Shown here: piece after piece, positions 17,836 to 27,243 of the stretch
Layout of the letters: every line of letters begins with the position of its first letter
Position numbering within the stretch: the first letter of the stretch is position 1
Assembly: GCA_002723385.1 (NCBI GenBank)
Contig: PBNY01000016.1
Location: forward strand, 1 to 61,704
Length of the DNA: 61,704 bases
Reading direction: 5' to 3'
Origin: Oceanospirillaceae bacterium
GTDB lineage: Bacteria > Pseudomonadota > Gammaproteobacteria > Pseudomonadales > Oceanobacteraceae
The notes under the pieces: generated by a model
The model's input: the letters and a program-made list of their open reading frames with translations, nothing else
What the model was told of the DNA's origin: nothing
Databases searched by the model: none
Made by a program: the position numbers and the translations under genes

Positions 17836-19521
17836 TTACATATTCGGATAGTTCGGGCCACCGCCCCCTTCCGGGGTCACCCAGTTGATGTTCTGGGCCG
17901 GGTCCTTGATGTCACAGGTCTTGCAGTGCAAACAGTTCTGACCGTTGATCTGCAGTTTCTGCTCGCCCTCGGCTTCCACCACTTCGTACACGCCCGCCGG
18001 GCAGTAACGCTGCGCGGGCTCTGCGAACTTTGGCATGTTCAGAGTCATCGGAATCGACTCATCCGCCAGTTTCAGGTGACATGGCTGATCTTCTTCGTGG
18101 TAGGTGTTGGACAGAAACACCGAAGTCAGCTTGTCGAAGCTCAGTACACCGTCCGGTTTCGGATAAGTGATTTCCTTGCTCTCACTCACCGGCTTCATCT
18201 GCTGGTAATCCACCTTGGTATCGCGCAGTGTCACCGGCAGCTTGCCACCAAATAGGTTCTGATCGACAAAGTTGAATGCACCACCCACAAATGGGCCGAA
18301 CTTGTGCAGGGCCGGGCCGAAGTTGCGGCTGCTGTACAGTTCTTCGTAAACCCAGGAATGCTTGAAACGATCAGCAAAACCCGTCAGATCCTTGCCCGCT
18401 TCGTCGCCTTCCGCGACCGCCAGAGCCGCAAAGATCTCTTCCGCCGCCATCATCCCGGTCTTCATCGCGGTGTGCGTACCCTTGATCTTGGAGAAGTTCA
18501 GGGTGCCGGCGTTACAACCGCTGATCAGACCGCCGGGGAAATGCATCTTCGGCAGAGCGTTATAGCCGCCCTTGGTGATCGCACGAGCGCCGTAGGAGAC
18601 ACGTTTGCCGTCTTTCAGGTGTTTGGCCAGTACCGGATGATGCTTCAGTTGCTGGAACTCGTCGTACGGACTCAGATGCGGGTTCTGATAGTTCAGATCC
18701 ACAATCAGACCAACCACCACCTGATTGTTTTCAGCGTGATACAGGAAGAAACCACCGCCCGTGTGTTCCTTGCCCGGCAGGTTCAGCGGCCAACCGGCAC
18801 CGTGTACCACCAGACCAGGCTGATGCTGTTCCGCCGGAATGTCCCACAGTTCCTTGATGCCAATCGCGTAGTGCTGGGGATCGGAGTCTTTATCCAGCTC
18901 AAACTTCTGGTACAGCTGCTTGCCCAGATGGCCACGACAGCCTTCCGCGAAGATGGTGTACTTGGCCATCAGGTTCATGCCCGGCGTGTACATGCCGTCT
19001 TTCGGCTGGCCATTCATATCAACGCCCATGTCACCGGTCGCCACGCCGATCACGGCGCCGTTTTCGTCCTGCAGAACCTCACTGGCCGGGAAGCCTGGAT
19101 AAATCTCTACGCCCAGTGCTTCGGCCTGTTCGGCCAGCCAGCGGCAGAGATTACCGACGCTGACAATGTAATTGTCCAGACCATGACCGGTATTGTGCAT
19201 GGTCTTGGGGATCGCCATATCCGGCAACAGGGTTGCTTTCTCAGCGTCCTTTAACAAGTACAACTCGTCTTTCACCACCGGGGTATTGAGCGGCGCACCG
19301 CGCTCTTTCCAGTCCGGGAACAACTCGTCCAGCGCACGACTTTCAATCACCGCTCCGGACAGAATGTGAGCACCAACTTCTGAGCCTTTTTCGACCACAC
19401 AAATGGTCAATTCCTGCTCATTTTCCTGTGCCAGCTGAGCCAGACGACAAGCCGCGGACAAGCCAGATGGCCCGGCACCGACGATAACGACGTCAAACGC
19501 CATGGATTCACGTTCTGTCAT
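17836..19521 (-). CDS. etfD: Electron-transfer flavoprotein-ubiquinone oxidoreductase
   Basis: 561 residues, matching ETF-QO length. The N-terminal FAD motif VVIVGAGPSGLSAACRL (residues about 11-27) is followed by EKGSEVGAHILSG, a family hallmark. The C-terminus has the 4Fe-4S ferredoxin-type domain with CPAGVYEV and CLHCKTCDIKDPAQNINW. The enzyme is a monotopic inner-membrane protein that passes electrons from ETF, reduced by acyl-CoA dehydrogenases, to ubiquinone. Its location beside an acyl-CoA dehydrogenase/FadB/thiolase cluster fits. A terminator upstream (19592-19640) indicates it has its own promoter. The start ATG has GAGG five bases upstream. Confidence 0.95.
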   Translation of the reverse strand: MTERESMAFDVVIVGAGPSGLSAACRLAQLAQENEQELTICVVEKGSEVGAHILSGAVIESRALDELFPDWKERGAPLNTPVVKDELYLLKDAEKATLLPDMAIPKTMHNTGHGLDNYIVSVGNLCRWLAEQAEALGVEIYPGFPASEVLQDENGAVIGVATGDMGVDMNGQPKDGMYTPGMNLMAKYTIFAEGCRGHLGKQLYQKFELDKDSDPQHYAIGIKELWDIPAEQHQPGLVVHGAGWPLNLPGKEHTGGGFFLYHAENNQVVVGLIVDLNYQNPHLSPYDEFQQLKHHPVLAKHLKDGKRVSYGARAITKGGYNALPKMHFPGGLISGCNAGTLNFSKIKGTHTAMKTGMMAAEEIFAALAVAEGDEAGKDLTGFADRFKHSWVYEELYSSRNFGPALHKFGPFVGGAFNFVDQNLFGGKLPVTLRDTKVDYQQMKPVSESKEITYPKPDGVLSFDKLTSVFLSNTYHEEDQPCHLKLADESIPMTLNMPKFAEPAQRYCPAGVYEVVEAEGEQKLQINGQNCLHCKTCDIKDPAQNINWVTPEGGGGPNYPNM

Positions 19522-19591
19522 GATTACCTCATCACGTGTTGCCCCGGGCTGCTCTCACTCCAGCGACCCGAAGTTTGTACTTATTAGAATG

Positions 19592-19640
19592 AAAAAACCC
19601 CGCGCCGGGCAAAGCCCGACAGGCAGTCTACGCGGGGAAA
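19592..19640 (-). terminator. Intrinsic terminator of the thiolase/FadB/acyl-CoA dehydrogenase operon
   Basis: On the minus strand CCCCGCG (19631-19637) pairs with CGCGGGG (19598-19604), enclosing an inner CGGGC/GCCCG hairpin, and is followed by a T-run (plus-strand A-run at 19592-19597). It lies about 110 bases after the acyl-CoA dehydrogenase stop and before the ETF-QO start. Confidence 0.85.
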
Positions 19641-19745
19641 AACCAGGACCGCCAGTCCCGGCAGGTGATCCGGACAGGGTAAGAACCGGCCACCAAAACG
19701 AATCGGCAACTGCGGCAGGAAACCACCGCAGCGCCTGGAGCTTGA

Positions 19746-21515
19746 TCAGAACTGGTCGTTATCAAGCGCCATCACACTGTCGCTTCCGGCTTCAACCGCA
19801 GTCGCGTGAGCCTGGGAGCGTGGCAGCATGTGTTCACAGAAGAAGCGAGCCGTTGCCAGCTTGCCATTCAGGAAAGATGGATCACCTTCACCAGCATCCA
19901 GCTTGGCCTTGGCTGCCAGTGCAGAACGCACCATCAACCAGCCACCGGTCAGGTAACCGAACTGCATCAGGAAGTTAACGCAAGCAGCACCGGCGAGATT
20001 TCTGTCTTCTGCCGCACCGGCCAGAACGGCGTCACGCGTGCTGTTGCCCAGAGCCAACGCAAGATCGAACTGCTTCAGAGCCAGCTCAGACAGTACACCG
20101 GCTGCTTTTGCAGCGGCTGCGGTCTCAGCCATTTCAGCCAGCAGGCCAGCCAGCACTTCGCCCTTGTTCACCAACATTTTACGGCCAATGAAATCCAGTG
20201 CCTGAATACCGGTGGTGCCTTCGTAGATTGGCAGGATGCGCGCATCACGATAGTGCTGGGCCGCACCGGTTTCTTCGATAAAGCCCATGCCGCCGTGAAC
20301 CTGAACCCCCAGCGAGGTCAGCTCAACGGACATTTCAGTACACCAGCCTTTGACAATCGGGGTCAGCAGTTCAGCACGAGCCATGTTGGTCGCAGCTTCG
20401 TCACCACCCGCATGAGCCAGATCCAGCGCAGCAGAACCGACCAGAGCCACAGCACGCATGGCCTCCGTGGTGCTCTTCATCGCCATCAGCATGCGGCGCA
20501 CGTCCGGGTGCTCGATGATCGCCAGACGGCTGCCATCCCGCAGAGTGCCCTGGATACGATCCTTGGAGTACTGAACGGCCAGTTGGTAGGCACGCTCGGA
20601 AATGGATACACCTTGCAGACCAACGCCCTGACGCGCGTCGTTCATCATGGTGAACATGTAAGACAGGCCTTTGTGAGGCTCGCCGACCAGGTAGCCTTCA
20701 GCGTTGTCGAACTCCATTACACAGGTCGGGCTGCCGTGAATACCCAACTTGTGCTCAAGAGACAGCGCCTTGACACTGTTCTGGTTGGTCGTGGCTTCGC
20801 CCTGCTCATCCAGCAGGAACTTTGGCACGATAAACAGGGAAATACCTTTCACACCCGCTGGTGCATCTGGCAGACGCGCCAGTACCAGATGAACGATGTT
20901 GTCGGTCATCTGATGGTCACCCCAGGTGATGAAGATCTTGGTACCGCTGATGCGGTAGGCGTCGCCGTCCGGAATCGCCTTGGACTTGATCGCCGCCAGA
21001 TCAGAACCGGCATCCGGCTCGGTCAGGTTCATGGTGCCAGTCCACTCACCCGAGATCATTTTGGGCAGGTAAGCATTTTTCAGCTCATCGCTGCCGTGGA
21101 AGGTCAAAGCTTCGATCGCACCTTGACCCAGCAGAGGGCACAGGGCGAAACCCATGTTGGTGGAGTGCCAGATTTCGTTAACGGCCGTGCTCAGTACTTT
21201 TGGCAGGCCCTGACCGCCAAACTCTTCGGCGGCACTCAGCGACAACCAGCCGCCTTCAGCCAGCTGGTGGTAGGCTTCCTTGAAGCCCGGAGTTTGCTGA
21301 ACACCTTGTTCATTCAGTGTGGCGCCCTTTTGATCACCTTCCCAGTTCAGCGGAGCCAGAACACCAGAACCCAGCTTGCCCGCTTCTTCAACAACGGTGT
21401 TCGCCAGTTCCATGTTCACGCCTTCAAGGCTCATGGACTCGCACAAGGCATCGAAGTTAACCAGGTTTTCCAGAACAAACTCAGTATCTTTATAGGGATG
21501 CGTGTATTCGCTCAT
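19746..21515 (-). CDS. Acyl-CoA dehydrogenase, 590-residue DmdC/AcdB-like type
   Basis: 589 residues from the ATG at 21515; a TTG two codons earlier is less likely. The N-terminal extension, central FAD-binding motif MNLTEPDAGSDLAAIKSKA, middle beta domain (ISGTKIFITWGDH) and catalytic Glu in IYEGTTGIQALDFIGRKM are all present. An extra C-terminal helical domain of about 120 residues marks the long form used for medium or long acyl-CoA or methylmercaptopropionyl-CoA. Acyl specificity cannot be told. It is the last gene of the thiolase-FadB-dehydrogenase operon, 30 bases after the FadB-like gene, and would hand electrons through ETF to the neighbouring ETF-QO. Confidence 0.92.
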   Translation of the reverse strand: MSEYTHPYKDTEFVLENLVNFDALCESMSLEGVNMELANTVVEEAGKLGSGVLAPLNWEGDQKGATLNEQGVQQTPGFKEAYHQLAEGGWLSLSAAEEFGGQGLPKVLSTAVNEIWHSTNMGFALCPLLGQGAIEALTFHGSDELKNAYLPKMISGEWTGTMNLTEPDAGSDLAAIKSKAIPDGDAYRISGTKIFITWGDHQMTDNIVHLVLARLPDAPAGVKGISLFIVPKFLLDEQGEATTNQNSVKALSLEHKLGIHGSPTCVMEFDNAEGYLVGEPHKGLSYMFTMMNDARQGVGLQGVSISERAYQLAVQYSKDRIQGTLRDGSRLAIIEHPDVRRMLMAMKSTTEAMRAVALVGSAALDLAHAGGDEAATNMARAELLTPIVKGWCTEMSVELTSLGVQVHGGMGFIEETGAAQHYRDARILPIYEGTTGIQALDFIGRKMLVNKGEVLAGLLAEMAETAAAAKAAGVLSELALKQFDLALALGNSTRDAVLAGAAEDRNLAGAACVNFLMQFGYLTGGWLMVRSALAAKAKLDAGEGDPSFLNGKLATARFFCEHMLPRSQAHATAVEAGSDSVMALDNDQF

Positions 21516-21551
21516 GATCAATCTCTCTTGGTGGTATTCGGTTAACTAAAC

Positions 21552-23690
21552 TCAGAAAAAACGTTTGCCGTTTTCGGCCATTTCACGGACGCCATCAGTC
21601 ACCTGATACAGCGGTCCCTGGTCTGCGTGGGCTTCAACCTGCGCCGCGAACGTTGCCGCGCCTACGGTATCGATGTGACGCAGAGCGCCACCGCGGAAAC
21701 GCGGGAAGCCCAGACCCAGAATCAGGCCCATGTCCGCTTCGGCAGCGGTATCGACAATGCCTTCTTCCAGACAGCGAGCGGTTTCCAGACACATTGGAAT
21801 CATCATGCGTTCGATGATTTCAGCGTCGGTCACTTCCACGTTGCGGCTCACGCGCTGTTCCAGAATCGCGGAGACTTTCTCGGAGCGACGCTTGAAGCGC
21901 TTGCCGTTCTCGTCCTTGCCGTATTCATAGAAACCAACCCCGTTCTTCTGACCCAGCGCGCCTTGCTCCAGCAGGGTTTCAATCACAGGGCGGTCGGTGT
22001 GGCCCATACGCTCAGGGAAGCCTTCTTCCAGTACGCGGTCAGCGTGAACCATGGTGTCGAGACCGATCACGTCAGCCAGATAAGCCGGGCCCATCGGCCA
22101 GCCGAATTGCTCCATCACCGCGTCGATGCGCTCAAAATCCACACCGTCCATCAACAAGCGGTTGAAGCCGTTGAAGTATGGGAACAGCACGCGATTCACC
22201 AGGAATCCAGGACAGTCGCGCACAACAATCGGGGTTTTGCCCAGCGTGGCCGCGTAGGCCACTGTGGTGCCAATGGTTTCATCGCTGGTCTTCTCACCGC
22301 GGATGATTTCCACCAGCTGCATGGCGTGAACCGGGTTGAAGAAGTGCATGCCACAGAACTGCTCTGGACGCGCCAGACTTTCTGCCAGCAGGTCGATAGA
22401 AATCGTCGAGGTGTTGGACGCCACGATGCTGGACGAAGGAACCTTCTGCTCAACTTCAGACAGCACAGCACGTTTTACATCAACACGCTCAACCACCGCT
22501 TCAACCACGTAATCAACACTGTCGAAACCTTCGTAGGTCAGCTCAGGCTGAATACCCGCCAGGATTTTCTCCTTGCCTTCTTCGGTCATGCGGCCCTTGC
22601 TGATGGAGCGATCCAGAATGCTGCCCGCCGTGCTCATGCCCAGATCCAGCGCTTCCTGGGTAATGTCTTTCATGCGAATGCCAACACCGCTCAGGGACGA
22701 CTGGTAGGCAATGCCGCCACCCATGATGCCAGCCCCCAACACGGCGGCTTGCTTGACCTCGGCCCCCTGCTTGGCCCAGCCACGGGTTTTCTTCTTCACG
22801 ACCTGATCGCTCAGGAACAGACCCACCAGATTTCTGGCCTCAAAACCGATGGCCAGTTCGCTGAAGCAACGGGCTTCAATCGCAATGGCCTCAGCGAATG
22901 GCTTGTCCATCGCTTCGGTGACACTGTTCAGAATCGATGGTGCTGCCGGGTAACGAGGGTCCAGACGCTTGCCAAACTGGGCACGCGCAGCGGCCATCGC
23001 AGCCGCCGTTTCTTCACCGGATGCCATCGCAGCCTGCTTGGCAGCGCGACGCGCCATGTAATCGCGTTCGCCATCAATGGCTTGCTGCAATACAGCGCGG
23101 GCTTCTTCCATCAGATTCTCAGGCTCCGCAACCGCATCTACAGCGCCTTGTTCCAGCGCCACAGCGGCTTTGACCGGCTTGCCGGTCAGCATCCAGCTCA
23201 GACCGGCTTCAGCACCAATCAGACGCGCCAGGCGCACCGTGCCACCCCAGCCTGGACAAATACCCAGGTTCACTTCAGGCAGACCCAGTTTCGCCTTGCT
23301 GTCAGTCACACGCAGGTCGGTTGACAGCGCCAGCTCCATACCGCCACCCAGCGCCATGCTGTTCACAGCAGCAACCGTTGGGTAAGGCAGGTTTTCGATG
23401 GTATCCAGCAGCGTGTGCACGCGACCGGCCCATTCGACGATGGCGTCAGCGTCCAGATCAAACAGGGCCGTAAATTCAGTAATGTCCGCACCCAGTACGA
23501 ACGCAGGTTTGGCGCTGCTCAGCAACAAGCCTTTCACACCGTCAGCAGCCGTCAGGGCCGCCAGAGCCTGACCCAGTTCATCCTGCAAGTGGGTGTTCAT
23601 AACGTTGACAGACGCTTCAGCAGCGTCCAGAACCAATTCAGCAATACCGTTTTCAGCAAGCGTCAGCGTGACGGATTTTCCTGCGTACAT
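21552..23690 (-). CDS. Bifunctional enoyl-CoA hydratase / 3-hydroxyacyl-CoA dehydrogenase (second FadB paralogue)
   Basis: 712 residues. The N-terminal crotonase domain has GADITEF and the two catalytic Glu regions ALGGGMELAL and GLPEVNLGICPGWGG. The C-terminal dehydrogenase has the NAD motif [15 protein letters not shown] near residue 320, the [11 protein letters not shown] loop and catalytic His in [17 protein letters not shown]. It catalyses steps two and three of beta-oxidation. It is shorter and clearly different from the canonical FadB at 47158-49317, so the genome carries at least two sets. It lies between thiolase and acyl-CoA dehydrogenase on the same strand. Confidence 0.93.
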   Translation of the reverse strand: MYAGKSVTLTLAENGIAELVLDAAEASVNVMNTHLQDELGQALAALTAADGVKGLLLSSAKPAFVLGADITEFTALFDLDADAIVEWAGRVHTLLDTIENLPYPTVAAVNSMALGGGMELALSTDLRVTDSKAKLGLPEVNLGICPGWGGTVRLARLIGAEAGLSWMLTGKPVKAAVALEQGAVDAVAEPENLMEEARAVLQQAIDGERDYMARRAAKQAAMASGEETAAAMAAARAQFGKRLDPRYPAAPSILNSVTEAMDKPFAEAIAIEARCFSELAIGFEARNLVGLFLSDQVVKKKTRGWAKQGAEVKQAAVLGAGIMGGGIAYQSSLSGVGIRMKDITQEALDLGMSTAGSILDRSISKGRMTEEGKEKILAGIQPELTYEGFDSVDYVVEAVVERVDVKRAVLSEVEQKVPSSSIVASNTSTISIDLLAESLARPEQFCGMHFFNPVHAMQLVEIIRGEKTSDETIGTTVAYAATLGKTPIVVRDCPGFLVNRVLFPYFNGFNRLLMDGVDFERIDAVMEQFGWPMGPAYLADVIGLDTMVHADRVLEEGFPERMGHTDRPVIETLLEQGALGQKNGVGFYEYGKDENGKRFKRRSEKVSAILEQRVSRNVEVTDAEIIERMMIPMCLETARCLEEGIVDTAAEADMGLILGLGFPRFRGGALRHIDTVGAATFAAQVEAHADQGPLYQVTDGVREMAENGKRFF

Positions 23691-23765
23691 ATGGACTTTC
23701 CTTCCAATTCTTTGTGTAGGGCTGATGAAGCGCTAGCATCCACCAGCCTTGGGTTTGGGCGGTTG

Positions 23766-23807
23766 CGTCAGGTCAAATACGGGCCTTAAAAACCCACTGA
23801 CCTGACG
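23766..23807 (-). other. Intra-operon hairpin between thiolase and FadB-like genes
   Basis: CGTCAGGTCA (23766-23775) and TGACCTGACG (23798-23807) form ten perfect pairs around 22 bases that include an inner GGG/CCC. There is no T-run. It sits in the 136-base gap between the thiolase stop and the FadB-like start and could be an mRNA stability or processing element that sets relative expression. Confidence 0.5.
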
Positions 23808-23826
23808 ACAATGTGAACAAGGTTGA

Positions 23827-25005
23827 TCAGGCGCGCTCGAACAACGCGGCAACACCCTGACCACCACCGATGCACAGGCTGACCATGGCGTAACGACCGC
23901 CAACACGAGCCAGTTCATACAGCGCTTTCACGGTGATCACAGCGCCAGTTGCACCGATTGGGTGACCCAATGCGATGCCACTGCCGTTCGGGTTCAGGCG
24001 CTCGGTAGGCAGCTCCAGCTGACGGGCCACAGCCAGAGCCTGAGCAGCAAAGGCTTCGTTCACTTCGTACACATCAATGTCGTTCACACCCAGACCCTGA
24101 CGCTCCAGAATCTGCTGGATAACCGGCACCGGGCCAATACCCATGATCTTTGGATCCACACCGTGTACGGCGTAATCCACCAGACGACCCAACACTGGCA
24201 GGCCCTTGGCTTCAGCCGCCGAGCGCTCCATCATCACCAGCGCCGCAGCACCGTCGTTCAGGCCAGACGCGTTACCGGCAGTTACCGTGCCGTCTTTCTT
24301 GAAGACAGGACGCAGTTTGGTCATGTCTTCAACCTTGCAATCGAAGCGCACGTGTTCGTCTTGCTTGAATTCCACCGTGCCCTTGCGAGACTTCAGTTCA
24401 ATCGGAAGGATCTGGCCTTCGAAACGACCGCTTTCAATCGCTTCCTGGGCGCGCTGATGGCCTTCGGCAGCATAAGCATCCTGATCTTCACGGGAAACGC
24501 CGTACTTCTCAGCCACGTTTTCAGCCGTCACACCCATGTGGATGTGGTTGAACGGACAAGTCAGGGCAGAAACCATCGGGTCGATCATGGCACCATCGCC
24601 CATGCGCTGGCCGAAGCGGGCCGTTGGCAAATGGTAAGGCGCACGGCTCATGCTTTCAGCACCACCGGCAACCACGGTGTCACACAGACCCAGCTGAATC
24701 TGCTGGGCAGCCGTAATCACAGCCTGCAGACCACTGCCGCACAAACGGTTCAGGGTCAGAGCGGGCGTCTTTTCAGCGATACCACCGTTCAGGGCCGCAA
24801 CACGCGCCAGATACATATCCTGTGGTTCAGAGTGAATCACGTTACCAAACACAACCTGGCCGACCTCTTCACCGGTCAGCTGAGCACGGCTCAAAGCTTC
24901 TGCGGTGACTTTTGCAGCCATATCCGTTACAGCAACGTCCTTCAGACTGCCGCCGTATGTACCAACAGCAGTACGTACACCGCTGACAACTACCACTTCT
25001 TTCAT
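23827..25005 (-). CDS. Acetyl-CoA C-acyltransferase (thiolase)
   Basis: 392 residues from the ATG at 25005, which has GGAGG seven bases upstream; an earlier in-frame ATG lacks this. Catalytic residues are in NRLCGSGLQA (nucleophile Cys), ALGHPIGATGA (His) and CIGGGQG (Cys). The NEAFAAQALA motif is also present. The sequence is of the AtoB/PhaA-like group, so it may act on short chains, in either direction, as the final beta-oxidation step. It is the first gene of the operon (thiolase, FadB-like, acyl-CoA dehydrogenase) and is divergent from an AraC regulator. Confidence 0.92.
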   Translation of the reverse strand: MKEVVVVSGVRTAVGTYGGSLKDVAVTDMAAKVTAEALSRAQLTGEEVGQVVFGNVIHSEPQDMYLARVAALNGGIAEKTPALTLNRLCGSGLQAVITAAQQIQLGLCDTVVAGGAESMSRAPYHLPTARFGQRMGDGAMIDPMVSALTCPFNHIHMGVTAENVAEKYGVSREDQDAYAAEGHQRAQEAIESGRFEGQILPIELKSRKGTVEFKQDEHVRFDCKVEDMTKLRPVFKKDGTVTAGNASGLNDGAAALVMMERSAAEAKGLPVLGRLVDYAVHGVDPKIMGIGPVPVIQQILERQGLGVNDIDVYEVNEAFAAQALAVARQLELPTERLNPNGSGIALGHPIGATGAVITVKALYELARVGGRYAMVSLCIGGGQGVAALFERA

Positions 25006-25366
25006 GTCGAACCTCCGTTTATTCATTGTTATGCATCGCCATACTGACGCGTCATTTCAGGTGGTGCGAGCCTCCATTTCAGCCAAACTGCAAGACTTTT
25101 CGGAGTAGCCACCGCGACGCTGGCAACAAGTTCGTTCGATGAGAACTATTTACGCTTATTCCACCCGTATTCGCCCATTGCTGATACAGTCGATTGCTTA
25201 ACATTTTCGGACAACGCCCTTATCATTTGTGCCCGAATGACGGTCAAGCCAACGACCGAATACCGGTGAATTTCCAGACTACGCCCCGTCTAATTGCAGT
25301 TTCGTGGCGAAATTATGTCGGAACACCCACCGACTTATGATTAACCGACCGTTCAGAGAAAAGGCC
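25006..25366. promoter_or_regulatory. Divergent control region between the beta-oxidation operon and the AraC regulator
   Basis: About 360 bases with no gene. TTTTCGGA occurs twice in direct orientation (25097-25104 and 25204-25211), in similar context (A-C-x-TTTTCGGA followed by GCC), which could be half-sites for the AraC protein. No clear -35/-10 pair stands out. Confidence 0.3.
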
Positions 25367-26398
25367 ATGTTCCGAGAGCGCTCGTCCATTTCCATGCACT
25401 ACGCCTGCACCATTGCCGAATCGGCCAGACGCAACGGACTGGACGCGGACGCCTTGCTGCAGCAAGCCGGTATCGACCCAAGCCTGTGTCGACGCGAGCT
25501 GTGTTACGCCAACGAACCGGAACAGCGGATGCGGATCTCATCCGAGCAATTTGCAGCCCTGCTATTGGGCTATTGGGTCATGGCTGACGACGAATTTCTG
25601 GGAATGACAGCTTCCGGCAGCAAGCACGGCACCTTCGCGCTGATGGCTCGACAGGCAGTGATGCTCAAAGACCTCGGCGCGGTCTATCGACACCTGAGCC
25701 GGTTTTATCGACTCTTTACCGACGCCTTCTCGCTGAGGCTGGAGGAAAACGGCGCAGAAGCCCGTTTCGTGATGGACATGCACCAGCAGGAGCTGGACCC
25801 CGACCACACCTTCGCCGACTTCTTTCTGCTGCTCTGGCACCGCTTTCCCGGCTGGCTGATTGGCCGCTTCACCCCCCTGCGCGCGGTACACCTGACCATC
25901 CCCAAACCGCCTCATGCACGAGAATACGCCCTGATATTCCCCGGCCCGGTACTGTATGAGCAGAAAGAGCTGGCGCTGGTCTTTGATGCCGAGTTGCTGC
26001 AAGAACCGATCGTGCAAACCCAGGAAACCCTCGGAGTGCATCTAGATAACGCCCCCCATGTGTGGGTCAGCAAACCCAACATCTTCCCGCACTACACCCG
26101 GCGGGTGAAAAACTACCTCGACAACTGCAGCGACTTCGGCGCCGCCGACATGGAAAGTGCTGCCGCACAACTGCACGTCACCAGCCGCACACTCAGACGC
26201 AAGCTGACGCAAGAGAAAACCTCATTTCAGGCATTGAAAGACAAGGCTCGACAGGATCTGGCGATCAAATACCTGAACCAGCCAGAACTGACACTGGCGC
26301 AAATATCCCAGCAGCTGGGATTTTCAGACCCGGCAGCCTTTTCGCGGGCGTTCAAACAATGGATGGGCGTTGCACCCAGCCACTACCGGCGAGGCTGA
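25367..26398 (+). CDS. AraC-family transcriptional regulator (OruR-like N-terminal domain)
   Basis: 343 residues from the ATG at 25367 (purine-rich GAGAAAAGG upstream); GTG at 25304 and ATG at 25337 are alternatives without a good ribosome site. The N-terminal about 190 residues fit the arabinose-binding-domain-of-AraC type used by OruR/ArgR-like regulators. The C-terminal double helix-turn-helix spans about residues 245-340, with SRTLRRKLTQEKTSFQALK and the signature GFSDPAAFSRAFKQWMGVAPSHYR. Divergent orientation suggests control of the thiolase-FadB-dehydrogenase operon, with a fatty acid or CoA ester as possible effector. The last 70 bases are duplicated downstream in degenerate form. Confidence 0.85.
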   Translation: MFRERSSISMHYACTIAESARRNGLDADALLQQAGIDPSLCRRELCYANEPEQRMRISSEQFAALLLGYWVMADDEFLGMTASGSKHGTFALMARQAVMLKDLGAVYRHLSRFYRLFTDAFSLRLEENGAEARFVMDMHQQELDPDHTFADFFLLLWHRFPGWLIGRFTPLRAVHLTIPKPPHAREYALIFPGPVLYEQKELALVFDAELLQEPIVQTQETLGVHLDNAPHVWVSKPNIFPHYTRRVKNYLDNCSDFGAADMESAAAQLHVTSRTLRRKLTQEKTSFQALKDKARQDLAIKYLNQPELTLAQISQQLGFSDPAAFSRAFKQWMGVAPSHYRRG

Positions 26399-26735
26399 AC
26401 GGGCCGGGACAGGGCCCGGCCCCTACACATCTGGAGACGATCCGCCCATTTGAAAACAGTAAACATACACGTAGGGGCGACCTCCCATGGTCGCCCGCAT
26501 TTCAAATCAGGCAGCGTTTTCGAGGGCGTTTAAACAGTGGATGGGACTGCACCCAGCCACTACCGACGAGGCTGAACGGGCAGGGACAGGGCCCGGCCCC
26601 TACACATATGGAGCAGATTAGACAGTGACAGGTTTCAACGACTGGAACGCCGCCTGCCCTCTACGGACCTGGAGACGATCCGCCCGTTTGAAAACAGTAA
26701 ACAACACGTAGCGGCGACCTCCCATGGTCGCCCGC
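26332..26735 (+). repeat. Imperfect tandem duplication of the AraC gene 3' end and its downstream DNA
   Basis: Unit 1 (26332-26498) covers the last codons of the AraC gene plus about 100 bases beyond. It recurs as 26510-26607 (first part) and 26669-26735 (second part), with a 60-base divergent insert at 26608-26668 that starts and ends like unit 1 and may be a third, decayed copy. The second copy still reads like the regulator tail but is out of frame or altered. The region contains GGGCCGGGACAGGGCCCGGC and GTAGGGGCGACC..GGTCGCCC, both strong inverted repeats of the type found in dispersed intergenic elements. No gene lies between 26399 and 26783. Confidence 0.8.
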
Positions 26736-26783
26736 GTTACTCGTTCAGGACGTGACAAGGCCAGCCCGAACATCCCCTGTTTC

Positions 26784-27065
26784 TTATTTACTCGACTCGA
26801 CCTGGACCTTGCCGGGATTCTGGTAACTCATACCGGTTTTGGCTTTGGACTTGAAGTTCTTCGACTCAGTCACCGTACCAACTTCTTTTCCACTGATAAA
26901 AACCTTGCTACCGACATTCACGCCGAAGGCAGAGCCGCGATTGAGTACCAGCACCAGACCATCTTTTTCATCAATTAATTGAACGACCTTTGCGTCAATC
27001 AATTTTGCGGCATGCGCCAACGAACCAAAGCAGATCAACAAACCCAGCAGCAGAGACTTTTTCAT
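26784..27065 (-). CDS. Small exported protein of unknown function
   Basis: 93 residues from the ATG at 27065 (GAGGA eight bases upstream). A clear signal peptide MKKSLLLGLLICFGSLAHA is followed by a compact, Gly/Val/Lys-rich domain of about 70 residues (LIDEKDGLVLVLNRGSAFG, VGSKVFISGKEVGTVTE) that looks like a small beta-barrel of SH3 type. The family is not recognised. It stands alone and is convergent with the AraC repeat region. Confidence 0.7.
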   Translation of the reverse strand: MKKSLLLGLLICFGSLAHAAKLIDAKVVQLIDEKDGLVLVLNRGSAFGVNVGSKVFISGKEVGTVTESKNFKSKAKTGMSYQNPGKVQVESSK

Positions 27066-27243
27066 TTCAGCAGTCCTCATGGATAAGACGGAGTAAACAA
27101 GCAAGTAACAGTATGAGTTAAGCACTCGAACACTACACGGAGGCTAAAGTTCGAGCAACGCAGTCAAATCAAGAAACCCCATCACCGAAATACGGTCTCT
27201 ATTCGCCATCGTGAACATTGTGTGAACCCAAAGAGGCTGGAAC

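Noticed and set aside
19806..21545. 579-codon frame opposite the acyl-CoA dehydrogenase
   Set aside because: Shadow of the real gene; Arg/Gln/His-rich with no domain.
21627..23324. 565-codon frame opposite the FadB-like gene
   Set aside because: Shadow frame with no family features and no ribosome site.
26062..26628. 188-codon frame overlapping the AraC gene end
   Set aside because: Wrong frame of the AraC gene and of its duplicated tail; its repeated Pro/Thr segments simply reflect the DNA repeat.
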